DNA of 64,000 bases from Candidatus Bathyarchaeota archaeon (GTDB taxonomy: Archaea; Thermoproteota; Bathyarchaeia; Bathyarchaeales; Bathycorpusculaceae): NCBI GenBank assembly GCA_003164295.1, contig PLTA01000039.1:336908-400907 (forward strand). Direction: 5' to 3'. Shown here piece by piece: positions 50,692 to 60,217 of this stretch. The position numbers were made by a program, and so were the translations under genes. Numbering within the stretch: the first letter of the stretch is position 1; each line of letters starts with the position of its first letter. Below the pieces are notes generated by a model. The model did no database searches. It saw only the letters and a list, made by a program, of their open reading frames with translations, and was not told where the DNA came from.

Positions 50692-51651
50692 TTAGATGCT
50701 TATCTGGAACATCAAACGTTCCACAAGCTCCTTATACCTATTCCGAATTGTGACCTCAGTTACCTGTGCAATTTCGGCAATTTCTCTTTGCGTCTTGCGT
50801 TCACCAGTTAAAACAGACGCTACATAACTTGCTGCCGCCGCGATTCCTGTGGGGCCTCTACCTGATGTTAGTTTAAGTTCTTTTGCCGCAGCCAAGATTT
50901 TATGAGCAATTTCCTCAACTTTTCCCTGCATTGTTAGCTGGTTAGAAAACTTTGTGATGTATTGGCTTGGTCTAAGCGGCGGGATTGAATAATTTAACTC
51001 TCTAATTAGGAAACGATAGCTTCTGCCAACCTCTTTTTTGTTTACTGATGAAGATTGAGCTATTTCATCTAAGGTTCGTGGTAAACCACATTGTCTACAA
51101 GCTAAGTAAATCGCGGCTGAAGTGACACCTTGAATTGATCTGCCTCGGATAAGGCGTTCTTTTACTGCTTTTCTGTAAATAACTGATGCTGTTTCAAGAA
51201 TGTTTTTTGGAAGGGTCAAGTTGTTTGAAATCTTTGTAATTTCAGACAATGCAAATGCCAAATTCCGTTCTGTGGCGTCTGAAACTCTTATGCGTCTCTG
51301 CCATTTCCTAAGACGATAAACTTGAGCTTTCTGCCCAGGCGAGAGGCTTTTACCATAAATGTCCCGGTCATGCCAATCGATGGTTGTTGACAAACCTTTA
51401 TCATGAATTGTGTAGGTTAAGGGTGCTCCAACTCTAGTACGCTTTGATCTTTGCTCATCATCAAAAGCTCTCCATTCAGGACCCCGATCTGCAATTTTAG
51501 CTGCTACAACGAAACCGCAGTCCATACATACTATTTCAGCGCATTCATAATCACGCATTAATCGGGTGCTACCACATTCAGGGCACGATTGTATTTTGGC
51601 GGGTTCCGTTTTTACGGTTTGGTCTGTTTCTAACTTGCTGTCTCTGCTCAT
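50692..51651 (-). CDS. tfb: Transcription initiation factor TFB
   Basis: 319 residues. N-terminal zinc ribbon ([10 protein letters not shown]...[12 protein letters not shown]), B-finger ([13 protein letters not shown]), then two cyclin folds (first ~115-210; second ~220-310) with the BRE-recognition helix-turn-helix [20 protein letters not shown]. Recruits RNA polymerase to TATA/TBP. Directly follows gar1. Confidence 0.96.
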   Translation of the reverse strand: MSRDSKLETDQTVKTEPAKIQSCPECGSTRLMRDYECAEIVCMDCGFVVAAKIADRGPEWRAFDDEQRSKRTRVGAPLTYTIHDKGLSTTIDWHDRDIYGKSLSPGQKAQVYRLRKWQRRIRVSDATERNLAFALSEITKISNNLTLPKNILETASVIYRKAVKERLIRGRSIQGVTSAAIYLACRQCGLPRTLDEIAQSSSVNKKEVGRSYRFLIRELNYSIPPLRPSQYITKFSNQLTMQGKVEEIAHKILAAAKELKLTSGRGPTGIAAAASYVASVLTGERKTQREIAEIAQVTEVTIRNRYKELVERLMFQISI

Positions 51652-51909
51652 TCATTTTTTGCTCCGTTGCGTTTTCGAGAGAAGCAAGTACACCGGTTTA
51701 TTCAATAGTTTAGCTGGTTCCCTAGTTGTGGGTTTAACTACTGCATAAGGAGCGGATACTGGTCCTATGATATCAAAAACTTTTCCAACTACATTTAGAT
51801 TCTCATCAACAACTTCAGAGCCAATTCTAGGAGCTTGTTCAGTCTTAACAATTAAGTTTTTAGATGGAGTTAACGCCCTTATTCTGCCCAATTTTTGCAA
51901 ATGCGCCAT
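51652..51909 (-). CDS. gar1: H/ACA RNP protein Gar1
   Basis: 85 residues from ATG 51909 (MAHLQKLGRIRALTPSKNLI) with GAGAGGGG just upstream. The small beta-barrel is evident in VDENLNVVGKVFDIIGPVSA and PYAVVKP. Works with Cbf5, Nop10 and L7Ae in pseudouridylation; L7Ae is encoded nearby on the other strand. Operon partner of tfb. Confidence 0.88.
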   Translation of the reverse strand: MAHLQKLGRIRALTPSKNLIVKTEQAPRIGSEVVDENLNVVGKVFDIIGPVSAPYAVVKPTTREPAKLLNKPVYLLLSKTQRSKK

Positions 51910-51943
51910 TCCCCTCTCGAAAAACATGTAGAAACTCGTAATA

Positions 51944-51955
51944 GCTTATTTAAAG
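51944..51955 (-). promoter_or_regulatory. TATA box of the gar1-tfb operon
   Basis: On the minus strand GCTTTAAATAAG lies 35-46 bases upstream of the gar1 start, correct for a short-leader archaeal promoter. Confidence 0.5.
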
Positions 51956-52011
51956 CTTTCTAAGGTCTTTAAAAGCCGAAAATTTAGACTGTCATTGTTT
52001 AGCAGAAAGAT

Positions 52012-52021
52012 TCTTAAATAA
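52012..52021 (+). promoter_or_regulatory. TATA box of the L7Ae-eS28-eL24 operon
   Basis: TCTTAAATAA lies ~42-51 bases before the L7Ae start; a transcript start near 52042 would leave a ~20-base leader carrying GGGTGAGG as ribosome binding site. Confidence 0.5.
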
Positions 52022-52062
52022 GAAGTGTGGATAAGACTGTGCCTTAAAAGGGTGAGGCTAAT

Positions 52063-52443
52063 ATGTCTAAACCATTCTATGTAAAATATGAAGTACCAAA
52101 AGAAATCGTAGATGCAGCCTATGAAGCCCTAACGATTGCTTCCAAAACAGGAGTTGTTAGGAAAGGAACAAACGAAGCGACAAAAGCTGTTGAGCGATCC
52201 ATAGCGAAACTTGTTGTCATAGCTGAAGATGTTGATCCACCGGAAGTGGTGGCTCATTTACCGCTTCTCTGTGAAGAAAGAAAAATACCATACGTGTTCG
52301 TTCCAAGCAAAGAAAAACTAGGCACCTCGATAGGCATTGACGTTCAATGTGCAGCAGCATGCATTCTCAAAGAAGGCGAAGCCGCAGGATTAATCAAAGA
52401 AATTGTAACACGCATTGACCAAGTTAAACGAGGAACTCAGTAA
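52063..52443 (+). CDS. rpl7ae: Ribosomal/RNP protein L7Ae (eL8)
   Basis: 126 residues. [20 protein letters not shown] and [20 protein letters not shown] are the kink-turn-binding motifs; the remaining core [12 protein letters not shown] is conserved. Part of the ribosome, box C/D and H/ACA RNPs, and RNase P. Its stop shares a base with the eS28 start (TAATG). Confidence 0.96.
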   Translation: MSKPFYVKYEVPKEIVDAAYEALTIASKTGVVRKGTNEATKAVERSIAKLVVIAEDVDPPEVVAHLPLLCEERKIPYVFVPSKEKLGTSIGIDVQCAAACILKEGEAAGLIKEIVTRIDQVKRGTQ

Positions 52444-52661
52444 TGAGTAAAGAAGCAGCTGAAGAGCCTATTCCGTCAGAAGTTATCCAAGTTATAGGTC
52501 GAACAGGCGTAACTGGCGAAATCTCACAGGTTCGAGTGCGTATATTGGAAGGCAAAGACAAAGGAAGAATCATCACACGCAACGTTAAAGGACCAGTCCG
52601 CGTTCAAGATATTCTGATGCTGCGAGAAACAGAAAGAGAAGCAAAGAAAATCACAAGATAA
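52443..52661 (+). CDS. rps28e: Ribosomal protein eS28
   Basis: 72 residues. [40 protein letters not shown] and [12 protein letters not shown] are diagnostic. Second gene of the conserved L7Ae-eS28-eL24 cluster. Confidence 0.96.
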   Translation: MSKEAAEEPIPSEVIQVIGRTGVTGEISQVRVRILEGKDKGRIITRNVKGPVRVQDILMLRETEREAKKITR

Positions 52662-52682
52662 ACATAAAGGAGAAAAATTGTC

Positions 52683-52880
52683 ATGCCAAAAAACCGTAAA
52701 TGTTCATTCTGTGGTGCTGATTTCCCAGCTGGCACAGGCATGATGTTCGTTAAAAACGATGGATCTATTCTATGGTTCGATTCTGGCAAATGCAAGAAAA
52801 GTTCACTGCTATTCAAACGAGACGCACGTAAACTAAAATGGACCAAGTACTTCGGTAAAGAAGAGAAAGGCAAAGGTTAA
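52683..52880 (+). CDS. rpl24e: Ribosomal protein eL24
   Basis: 65 residues. CSFCGADFPAGTGMMFVKND carries the first half of the zinc site; the second half is W-F-D-S-GKC at residues ~30-37. RDARKLKWTKYF is the conserved end. AAAGGAG upstream. In many archaea ndk and infB follow; here they do not. Confidence 0.95.
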   Translation: MPKNRKCSFCGADFPAGTGMMFVKNDGSILWFDSGKCKKSSLLFKRDARKLKWTKYFGKEEKGKG

Positions 52881-52968
52881 GCCAAAAATCTTTCTTAGTT
52901 TCAACCCATTTTTTCCTATTTGAATAGTTATTCGATTTTTAACTGAAAGTTTATCTTTTGCGCGATCT

Positions 52969-53298
52969 ATGAAATTTAAGGTTTCAAATTTGCCCCTTTT
53001 TCGAACAAAGAAAGAACCTTTCGAATGGTTAAGGTCAAACAAAAAAACAATTGACGTTCGAAGGGGTAATCCGCGAAATGGAGAGATCGCTGTTTATCTT
53101 TCGGGTCGAAGCGTGTTGAGAATGAAAATTATCAGAAGAGAAACTGGAAAGCTTGCCGACATTGTTCGGTTGGACAATTTTAGATTAGTTATTCCTTCAG
53201 CTTTGATTCTTGAGGACGCTCTCGATTATTTACGTGGGCTCTATATTGGATATGAAGGCGTTTTTAGCGCTTATTATATTGTGCCTTTTGAGAATTAA
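52969..53298 (+). CDS. ASCH/PUA-like domain protein
   Basis: 109 residues. The motif EPFEWLRSNKKTIDVRRGNP resembles the ASCH signature (P-F-x-x-I-x-x-G-x-K-T-x-E-x-R), followed by GEIAVYLSGRSVLRMKI. Such domains bind RNA or modified nucleotides. It lies 88 bases after eL24 and may belong to that transcript. Confidence 0.7.
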   Translation: MKFKVSNLPLFRTKKEPFEWLRSNKKTIDVRRGNPRNGEIAVYLSGRSVLRMKIIRRETGKLADIVRLDNFRLVIPSALILEDALDYLRGLYIGYEGVFSAYYIVPFEN

Positions 53299-53398
53299 GA
53301 TTTCTACTGTGTTTACGAAAAGGATTAAATTATTGGCGATATTGTTTGTTTATATTAAAATTAATTCGTTTTTAGTAAAATTACTCTGCAAAACGTAA

Positions 53399-53408
53399 TA
53401 TTTAAATA
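53399..53408 (+). promoter_or_regulatory. TATA box of the lysine operon
   Basis: TATTTAAATA lies 43-52 bases upstream of dapA, in an AT-rich leader; GAGG (53439-53442) is the ribosome binding site. One promoter for six tightly spaced genes. Confidence 0.55.
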
Positions 53409-53450
53409 GAAAGTTAAGCATTATCCCTTCACCAAAACGAGGAATTAAAA

Positions 53451-54488
53451 ATGGTTACATATAGCGGTTGTTATACAGCTTTAATAACACCCATGGACAG
53501 TAATCGCCAAGTCGATTACGAAGGTTTACGTGAACTAGTCGATTTCCAAATAGAAGGAGGCGTAAAAGGCTTACTTGCCGTAGGCACAACTGGTGAAAGC
53601 CCAACCTTAGACTGGCATGAACACAACCAAGTAATTGAAAAAACCCTTGAATACGCAGGGAAAAGGTGTTTAACTATAGCGGGAACAGGAAGTAACTCAA
53701 CTCAGGAAGCTATTGAAGGCACTCAGCATGCCCAGCGTTTAGGTATAAAATGCGTCCTACTTGTAGACCCATACTACAATGGACCAAGTTCAATGGAAAT
53801 AAGGCGGGAATACATTGAACCAATCGCGAGACAGTTTCCTGATGTCCAAGTAATACCTTACATTATTCCTGGCCGAACCGGAACCCAACTTTATCCTCAA
53901 GACCTCGCAGTTCTTCACCAGCAATACCCCAATGTGCGTTGTGTGAAAGAAGCCACGGGCGACTTGAAGAACATGGAGTTAACTCGGCAACTTTGCGGAG
54001 AAGACTTCGACATTCTCTCTGGAGATGATGATAAGACTTATACAATGATGATTTCGCCCGACATCAGCGCTAGCGGCGTTATCTCAGTTACTTCCAATGT
54101 TGTGCCTAATGCAGTTGTAGATATGGTGCATTACCTGCTAGACGGTAACCCGGAAGCCGCCAGTGTGATTGCCCAAGCACTTCAACCGCTCTTTAATTTA
54201 GTTACAGTGAAAACCCAAGAGCAAACACCCTATGGACCAGTAGCATGTAAAGCAAGAAATCCATTGGCATACAAGACATTGATGAATGTGCTTGGCATGC
54301 CTTCTGGACCTTGCAGGCAACCCATGGGAAAAATGACGCGTGGGGGTGTAGAGGTAGTGCTTACAAATGTGCGGAAAGTCTATGAAGCCAACCCACAAAT
54401 TCTTCAGCCAGTTTCCGACTTCTTCAACGTTGACCTAAAAGACCGATTATACAATCCGAAGTACATAGAGGGACTTTATTATGCTTAA
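53451..54488 (+). CDS. dapA: 4-hydroxy-tetrahydrodipicolinate synthase
   Basis: 345 residues, ~50 longer than usual, through a C-terminal extension (~295-345). Condenses pyruvate with aspartate semialdehyde. GCYTALITPM, LLAVGTTGESPTL (substrate loop), PYYNGPS, YIIPGRTG (usual YNVPGRTG) and CVKEATGDL with the Schiff-base lysine. First gene of the operon; overlaps dapB by eight bases. Confidence 0.92.
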   Translation: MVTYSGCYTALITPMDSNRQVDYEGLRELVDFQIEGGVKGLLAVGTTGESPTLDWHEHNQVIEKTLEYAGKRCLTIAGTGSNSTQEAIEGTQHAQRLGIKCVLLVDPYYNGPSSMEIRREYIEPIARQFPDVQVIPYIIPGRTGTQLYPQDLAVLHQQYPNVRCVKEATGDLKNMELTRQLCGEDFDILSGDDDKTYTMMISPDISASGVISVTSNVVPNAVVDMVHYLLDGNPEAASVIAQALQPLFNLVTVKTQEQTPYGPVACKARNPLAYKTLMNVLGMPSGPCRQPMGKMTRGGVEVVLTNVRKVYEANPQILQPVSDFFNVDLKDRLYNPKYIEGLYYA

Positions 54489-55275
54489 ACTGTGTGTAGC
54501 GGGCGTAGCAGGAAGAATGGGCAACGCTATTATAACTGAAGCAACTGCGAGAGGGCATCAAATTGTAGGGGCAATCGAAGCTCCAAACAGTCCTACCATT
54601 GGCAAAACTCTGCAAGAACTTGGCATCACTAACTCTGGTACAAAAATTCTAAGCTCCGATAGATTAAATGACGCTCTTCAAGGTGCTGACACTTATGTAA
54701 GCTTTACATTGCCTGCCGCGGAAGTAATCAACATACCAATAGTTGCTACTCTTGAAAAACGCATAATTCTTGGTACCACAGGTTTCACTCCAGAGCAAAA
54801 CCGCCAAGTAGTAAATGCCATGGAAGGCAAAGTTCCAGCTGTGTTCTCACCAAACTATTCAGTAGGAGTCAACATAATGTTCAAGGTGGCGGAATCTTTG
54901 AAGGCTTTTCCACTAGGATATGACTTTAGCATCAACGAAGTTCATCATACTGGCAAAAAAGATGCACCAAGCGGTACTGCAAAGAAATTAGGTGAAATCG
55001 TAGCCGCCTCTCGCGGTTACAGTAAAACTGTTTTCGGACGCGAAGGAATAAGTCCACGTCAAGCTGGGGAACTTGAAATCACCTCTTTGCGCGCAGGAGG
55101 AGTGCCAGGTATACACGATTTAATCGTAGCAGGACCTTACGAGATGCTTCGCATAGAACACACCGCGTTTTCACGTAACGTGTTTGCTCAAGGCGCTGTT
55201 TACGCCGCTGAATGGTTAAGCAAGCAAAACGAACCTAAAGTATTCAGTATGGCTGATGTTTTGGGCCTCTCTTAA
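54481..55275 (+). CDS. dapB: 4-hydroxy-tetrahydrodipicolinate reductase
   Basis: 264 residues. Reduces the product of DapA with NAD(P)H. VAGVAGRMGNAII (nucleotide binding), LGTTGFTPEQN, SPNYSVGVNIMFKV and INEVHHTGKKDAPSGTAKKL (catalytic His/Lys motif) are clear. Second gene of the lysine operon. Confidence 0.95.
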   Translation: MLKLCVAGVAGRMGNAIITEATARGHQIVGAIEAPNSPTIGKTLQELGITNSGTKILSSDRLNDALQGADTYVSFTLPAAEVINIPIVATLEKRIILGTTGFTPEQNRQVVNAMEGKVPAVFSPNYSVGVNIMFKVAESLKAFPLGYDFSINEVHHTGKKDAPSGTAKKLGEIVAASRGYSKTVFGREGISPRQAGELEITSLRAGGVPGIHDLIVAGPYEMLRIEHTAFSRNVFAQGAVYAAEWLSKQNEPKVFSMADVLGLS

Positions 55276-55341
55276 GGTTAACTTAACCATTAACTTTTTT
55301 ATCGGCGACAACTACCTCAAAAGGGCAGGAAGAAATAAAAT

Positions 55342-56400
55342 ATGACCATGAAACGAAAAGTTGCGATACTAGGAGCAACTGGAGCCGTTGGACAACGGTA
55401 CATCCAATTATTGCAGGGGCACCCATGGTTCCAAATTGAAGTGCTTGCTGCTTCGGAGCGTTCAGCAGGCAAAAAATATGGTGATGCTTGCAACTGGGTA
55501 ATGGAGTCAAATTTGCCAAAAGAAATTTCTGAAATGCCTGTAGCAAGCGCTGACGTTGAATCTGTGGAGAAGGCAGGCGACGTGGATTTGGTGTTTTCTT
55601 CGTTGCCTGGCGATTTGGCGGGACCCGTTGAATCCGAATTTGCAGCGCTTTTTCCAGTTTTTAGCAAAGCAAGTGCTCATCGGATGGAAAAAGATGTTCC
55701 GTTAATTATTCCAGAGATTAATCCAGACCACGCAGATTTAATCAAGGTTCAGCAGAAACAGCGCGGTTGGAAAGGATTCATCACTACCGATCCTAATTGC
55801 AGTACGATTCAGCTTGCGATTTCGCTTAGGCCTTTGATGCAGTTTGGCTTAAAAGAAATCATTGTAACAACTATGCAGGCACTTAGTGGAGCAGGATATC
55901 CAGGCGTGCCTTCACTTGACATAATTGATAATGTTGTTCCCTTCATTTCAGGCGAAGAAGAGAAAATGGAGGCCGAAGCCCTAAAAATACTTGGTAACTT
56001 CAACGGGAAAGTTATTCAGAACGCCGATTTCAAGCTTAGCGCGAGCTGCAATCGGGTGCACGTTAAAGATGGGCATTTAGAATCGGTCTTCATAAAACTT
56101 GACCAAGAACCTTCAATTCAAGAGATTGAAGATGCATTTAGCAATTTCAAAGGTGAACCGCAAAAGCTCAAATTACCATCTGCCCCCGTAAATCCAATCG
56201 TGGTTCGACACGAGAAGAACAGGCCTCAGCCACGTTTTGACCGGGACGCAGGCTGCGGAATGAGCGTTGTAGTGGGTAGAATACGTAAGGACCCAATAAT
56301 GACTCTCAAATACATGTGTCTTGGGCATAATACGATTCGAGGCGGCGCTGGAGCAGGCATTCTGAGCGCTGAGCTTTTTGTTGCAAAAGGCTTAGCTTAA
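55342..56400 (+). CDS. asd: Aspartate-semialdehyde dehydrogenase
   Basis: 352 residues, archaeal/fungal type. Makes the aldehyde used by DapA (and for threonine/methionine). [17 protein letters not shown] binds [18 protein letters not shown] has the catalytic Cys; [13 protein letters not shown] the active-site His. Aspartokinase is not in the window. Confidence 0.94.
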   Translation: MTMKRKVAILGATGAVGQRYIQLLQGHPWFQIEVLAASERSAGKKYGDACNWVMESNLPKEISEMPVASADVESVEKAGDVDLVFSSLPGDLAGPVESEFAALFPVFSKASAHRMEKDVPLIIPEINPDHADLIKVQQKQRGWKGFITTDPNCSTIQLAISLRPLMQFGLKEIIVTTMQALSGAGYPGVPSLDIIDNVVPFISGEEEKMEAEALKILGNFNGKVIQNADFKLSASCNRVHVKDGHLESVFIKLDQEPSIQEIEDAFSNFKGEPQKLKLPSAPVNPIVVRHEKNRPQPRFDRDAGCGMSVVVGRIRKDPIMTLKYMCLGHNTIRGGAGAGILSAELFVAKGLA

Positions 56401-56432
56401 ACTCTTAAACATAGTAAGTCGATGTGTATAAT

Positions 56433-57719
56433 ATGGTTAAGACTAAGAAGCTCCGTGAACCCTTAGAAGACCGAAAAGGCAGTTTGTTCTTTGACGGAGT
56501 TTCAGTTAAAGAGTTAGCTCAAAAATATGATACTCCATTATATGTAGTAAGCGAGAAACGCATTAGAGATAATTACAATCGGATTTATGACGCTTTAATC
56601 CGCAATTACAAGTATGTGCGACTTTATTACGCTGCAAAGGCAAACTCTAACCTCGCTGTTCTAAAGATTCTGCAGTCACAAGGTGCATATTTAGACACAG
56701 TAAGCCCTGGTGAAGTATTCATGGGCTTACTTAGTGGATACACACAAGACCGCATAATGTTCACAGGAACTAGCGTACGAAACGACGAGTTAAAAGTTCT
56801 TGCAGATGCAAACGTCACCATAAATATCGATTCTCAATCAGAACTAGACAGGCTCCTAAAAATTGCCGTCCCACCGATTGTATCAGTGCGTATTAACCCC
56901 GAAATCGGTGCAGGTCACCATAGCCATTGCATAACCGCTGGACCAGACTCAAAATTTGGGCTTTGGGCAGAAGAGGCAATTCAAGCTTATGCGATTGCCA
57001 AAAGAGCAAGAGTGGAACGATTCGGCATTCATATGCACATAGGCTCAGGCATCCTTGAAGTGGAACCCTATGTGTTGGCAATAGATAAACTATTGAGTAT
57101 TGCTAAGAGGATTCATGAAGAAGTAGGCATCGAGTTTGAATTCATCGACATCGGCGGCGGATTTGGTGTTCCTTACAAGCCAGAAGACAAAGAATTCGAT
57201 TTATTAGAGTTTGCAAACAAAGTAGTGGCGCCATTCAAAGCTAAAGTCGCTGAATATGGTCTTGGTAAACCGTTTTTGTGTATTGAACCCGGCAGATACT
57301 TAGTTTGTGATGCGAGCATTTTGCTCACAGAAGTTAACACTGTCAAGGTGACACCTTCTAAAAAGTTCATTGGCGTAGATGCAGGTTTCAACACACTAGT
57401 TAGACCGACAATGTATGGCTCATATCACCCAATATTAGTTGCCAACAAGCTTGGAGTAGCAAATAAAGAAACCTACGATGTAGTCGGTCCAATCTGCGAG
57501 TCAGGCGATGCCTTAGCTAAAGACCGGGAAATGCCTGCCATTGAAGAAGGAGATTTGCTGGCAGTTTTAAACGCTGGAGCCTACGGTTTCAGCATGAGTT
57601 CACAATACAATTCACGGCCAAGAGCGGCAGAAGTACTGATAAGACAAGGCAAATCATTTTTGATTAGAGAGCGCGAGCAACTGAATAATTTAACAGCTAA
57701 TCAACGGGCGGCAGATTGA
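56433..57719 (+). CDS. lysA: Diaminopimelate decarboxylase
   Basis: 428 residues from ATG 56433 (a GTG three codons earlier is possible). PLP enzyme for the last step to lysine: YYAAKANSNLAVLKIL (PLP lysine), RFGIHMHIGSG, FIDIGGGFGVPYKPE and VGPICESGDALAK (catalytic Cys of the other subunit). Separated from dapF by three bases. Confidence 0.94.
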   Translation: MVKTKKLREPLEDRKGSLFFDGVSVKELAQKYDTPLYVVSEKRIRDNYNRIYDALIRNYKYVRLYYAAKANSNLAVLKILQSQGAYLDTVSPGEVFMGLLSGYTQDRIMFTGTSVRNDELKVLADANVTINIDSQSELDRLLKIAVPPIVSVRINPEIGAGHHSHCITAGPDSKFGLWAEEAIQAYAIAKRARVERFGIHMHIGSGILEVEPYVLAIDKLLSIAKRIHEEVGIEFEFIDIGGGFGVPYKPEDKEFDLLEFANKVVAPFKAKVAEYGLGKPFLCIEPGRYLVCDASILLTEVNTVKVTPSKKFIGVDAGFNTLVRPTMYGSYHPILVANKLGVANKETYDVVGPICESGDALAKDREMPAIEEGDLLAVLNAGAYGFSMSSQYNSRPRAAEVLIRQGKSFLIREREQLNNLTANQRAAD

Positions 57720-57722
57720 CCT

Positions 57723-58556
57723 ATGTGTTTCTGGAAGATGCATGGTTTAGGCAACGATTACGTAGTAATTGACAACAGAGACGAAAGAATAAGCGGCACG
57801 CAGGCTACAAATTTAGCCAAGCGGATTTGTGAGAGACGCTTCTCAGTTGGAGCAGACGGGCTCTTGCTGATTTCTAACTCAAAATTGGCTGATACAAAAA
57901 TGCGGATTTTTAACGCTGACGGGAGCGAAGCCGAAATGTGCGGCAACGGTATACGCTGTTTCGCCAAGTATTGTTTCGAAAACGGCATCGTTTCTAAAGA
58001 GGAGTTTATTGTTGAGACTTTATCTGGCATAAAGCATGTTTGGCTGTCGCTTAAAAATAAAGAAGTTGCAGCTGTGAAAGTAGATATGGGCGCCCCGAAC
58101 TGGCAAAGAAGTTCTCTTCCCATGGTTGGGCAAGGTACCTGCATCAACGAAAACTTAAACGTTGATGGGAAAAACTACAAGATAACCTGTCTTTCTATCG
58201 GCAATCCCCATTGCGTAATATTTGTTGACAAAGTAGACGATTTTCCGGTGGAGCAAATCGGACCAAAAATTGAAAATCACAAAGCTTTTCCGAAAAGAAC
58301 CAATGTCGGCTTCGTTCAAGTCTTAAACAGAAACGAGTTGAAAGTTCGTGTTTGGGAGCGAGGCTGCGGAGAAACCTTAGCTTGCGGGACAGGAACCTGC
58401 GCTGCTGTAGCTGCTGCAAAAAAGCTTGGACTGATTGGCGACAAAGTTACTGTTCATGTGCTTGGAGGGAATTTAGAAGTGGAAGCGGTCGAAAGTTTGT
58501 TTTTGAGCGGAGCAGCTGAAAAAGTTTTTGAAGGAATACTTTTTGGAGAACCATAA
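57723..58556 (+). CDS. dapF: Diaminopimelate epimerase
   Basis: 277 residues. Converts LL- to meso-diaminopimelate. The two catalytic cysteines stand in SEAEMCGNGIRCFAKY and GCGETLACGTGTCAAV; start MCFWKMHGLGNDYVVIDNR is the typical N-terminus. One base separates its stop from the dapL start. Confidence 0.95.
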   Translation: MCFWKMHGLGNDYVVIDNRDERISGTQATNLAKRICERRFSVGADGLLLISNSKLADTKMRIFNADGSEAEMCGNGIRCFAKYCFENGIVSKEEFIVETLSGIKHVWLSLKNKEVAAVKVDMGAPNWQRSSLPMVGQGTCINENLNVDGKNYKITCLSIGNPHCVIFVDKVDDFPVEQIGPKIENHKAFPKRTNVGFVQVLNRNELKVRVWERGCGETLACGTGTCAAVAAAKKLGLIGDKVTVHVLGGNLEVEAVESLFLSGAAEKVFEGILFGEP

Positions 58557-58557
58557 A

Positions 58558-59718
58558 ATGACCTTTGAATATGCTGATCGGATAAGGCGGTTGCCGCCAT
58601 ACTTGTTTGCTGAAATTGAGAAAGCCATTAAGGAAAAGAAAGCGCAAGGCGTAGACTTAATTTCGCTTAGCATTGGTGACCCCGATCTTCCGCCTCCAAA
58701 ATTTATCATAGAAGCGCTCAAAGAAGAAGCTGCCAACCCAAAGAACCATAACTACTCTTTTAGTCAAGGTGAACCAGACTTCCGAGAGGCTGTTGTAGGC
58801 TGGTACAAAGAACGGTTTAAGGTTGATTTGCAACAGGATCAAGTAGTTGCGTTGTTGGGCTCCAAAGAGGGCATAGCAAACATTGCCCGCGCCTTCATTA
58901 ACCCGGGTGACCATGCCCTCGTACCTGACCCAGCATACCCTGTCTACGCTAACGGAAGTACAATTCTCTGCGATGGTATCGCCGTGCCGTTGCCGCTACT
59001 TGAGAAGAACAGTTTCAAACCAGATTTTGAGGTGGTAAATACGAAGGGGATCAAAATGATGTTTCTCAATTACCCCAACAATCCAACAGCAGCTGCAGTG
59101 GATAAAGCGTTTCTCAAAGAAGCGGTAGACTTCGCTAAAGACAATAACATCATTCTTTGTTTTGACAACGCTTACTCCGAAATTACCTACGATGGCTACC
59201 GAGCACCAAGCATCTTGGAGGTTGAATGCGCCATGGATGTTGCCGTTGAGTTTCATTCACTTTCAAAAACATTTAACATGACCGGTGATCGCATCGGCTT
59301 TGCGGTAGGAAACAAACAGCTTGTCAGCGGCTTAACCAAAGTTAAGTCACAAATAGATTCGGGACCACCAGTCTACACGCAGAAAGTCGCGGTCAAGGCC
59401 TTAGCCGCTTATAAAAACGGTGAACCTCCCGCTTTCCTAAAAGAAAACAACCAAATTCTGCAAGAACGTCGCGATTTGCTCGTTGAAACGCTTTGCAAAA
59501 TCGGATACAAATGTGACAAACCCAAAGCAACATTTTACGTTTGGGTAAACTGCAAAGGCGACTCAATGAAGTTCACCGCAAAACTGCTTGATGTTGGTGT
59601 GGCTGTGACGCCTGGCATCGGTTTTGGCAAGTTCGGCGAAGGCTACGCAAGGATAACGTTTACTCAGCCCAAAGAACGCATAATCGAAGCCTGCAACAGA
59701 ATTGCTGGCGCTTTCTAA
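58558..59718 (+). CDS. dapL: LL-diaminopimelate aminotransferase
   Basis: 386 residues from ATG 58558 right after the dapF stop; an upstream in-frame ATG overlaps dapF and is less likely. Class I/II aminotransferase that makes LL-DAP in one step, bypassing DapC/D/E. SIGDPDLPPPKFIIEAL, GSKEGIANIARAFI, NYPNNPTAAAV, CFDNAYSEITYDGY and FHSLSKTFNMTGDRIGF (PLP lysine). Its presence with dapF, and the absence of dapD/E, fix the aminotransferase variant of the DAP pathway. Confidence 0.9.
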   Translation: MTFEYADRIRRLPPYLFAEIEKAIKEKKAQGVDLISLSIGDPDLPPPKFIIEALKEEAANPKNHNYSFSQGEPDFREAVVGWYKERFKVDLQQDQVVALLGSKEGIANIARAFINPGDHALVPDPAYPVYANGSTILCDGIAVPLPLLEKNSFKPDFEVVNTKGIKMMFLNYPNNPTAAAVDKAFLKEAVDFAKDNNIILCFDNAYSEITYDGYRAPSILEVECAMDVAVEFHSLSKTFNMTGDRIGFAVGNKQLVSGLTKVKSQIDSGPPVYTQKVAVKALAAYKNGEPPAFLKENNQILQERRDLLVETLCKIGYKCDKPKATFYVWVNCKGDSMKFTAKLLDVGVAVTPGIGFGKFGEGYARITFTQPKERIIEACNRIAGAF

Positions 59719-59773
59719 TTTTTTTCCCAAAGTTTTTATTTAGTTTCATTTTAATTGCTTGCTAGTGTATTTA

Positions 59774-60157
59774 ATGTCAGAAGAGCAACAGAAAAAGAAG
59801 AAAAAGAGAAAGCAGCGAACAATTCTTGTGGAAAACCAGGGAGCTCAAAGTGAAGTTTTGTCCGATTTAGTTCAAGGGCTTGAAGAGCTCGCAAAAGAGA
59901 AAAAATACATTGACATTCAAGGTTGTCCAAAATGCAAGGGTCCATTTGTTCGCCAAGTTGGCAATATGGGTGGAGATACTTCGGCTCACATCGGTTTTAC
60001 TCCCCCTGCCTTTGTGTGTGGCGAATGCGGTTGGAGGGGGAAGACGGTGCTAAAAGCAACAAACAAACCGACAACTGTAAAAGACGTTGTTATTGTGGCA
60101 GAGGCTACTGATGCGGCTGAAAAACAGGGTAAAAAGAAAAGATGGTTTGCTAAATAA
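59774..60157 (+). CDS. Zinc-ribbon protein
   Basis: 127 residues from ATG 59774. Basic N-terminus (QQKKKKKRKQR), helical middle, then a zinc ribbon GCPKCKGPFVRQ...FVCGECGWRG and a Lys-rich end (KQGKKKRWFAK). Not assigned to a known family; nucleic-acid binding is plausible from charge and zinc ribbon. Confidence 0.65.
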   Translation: MSEEQQKKKKKRKQRTILVENQGAQSEVLSDLVQGLEELAKEKKYIDIQGCPKCKGPFVRQVGNMGGDTSAHIGFTPPAFVCGECGWRGKTVLKATNKPTTVKDVVIVAEATDAAEKQGKKKRWFAK

Positions 60158-60217
60158 AATAATCTTTAGTTTTTTCTGCAAAGTAAGAAAACAAAAAAGA
60201 AAAGTTGGGTTAGATGT

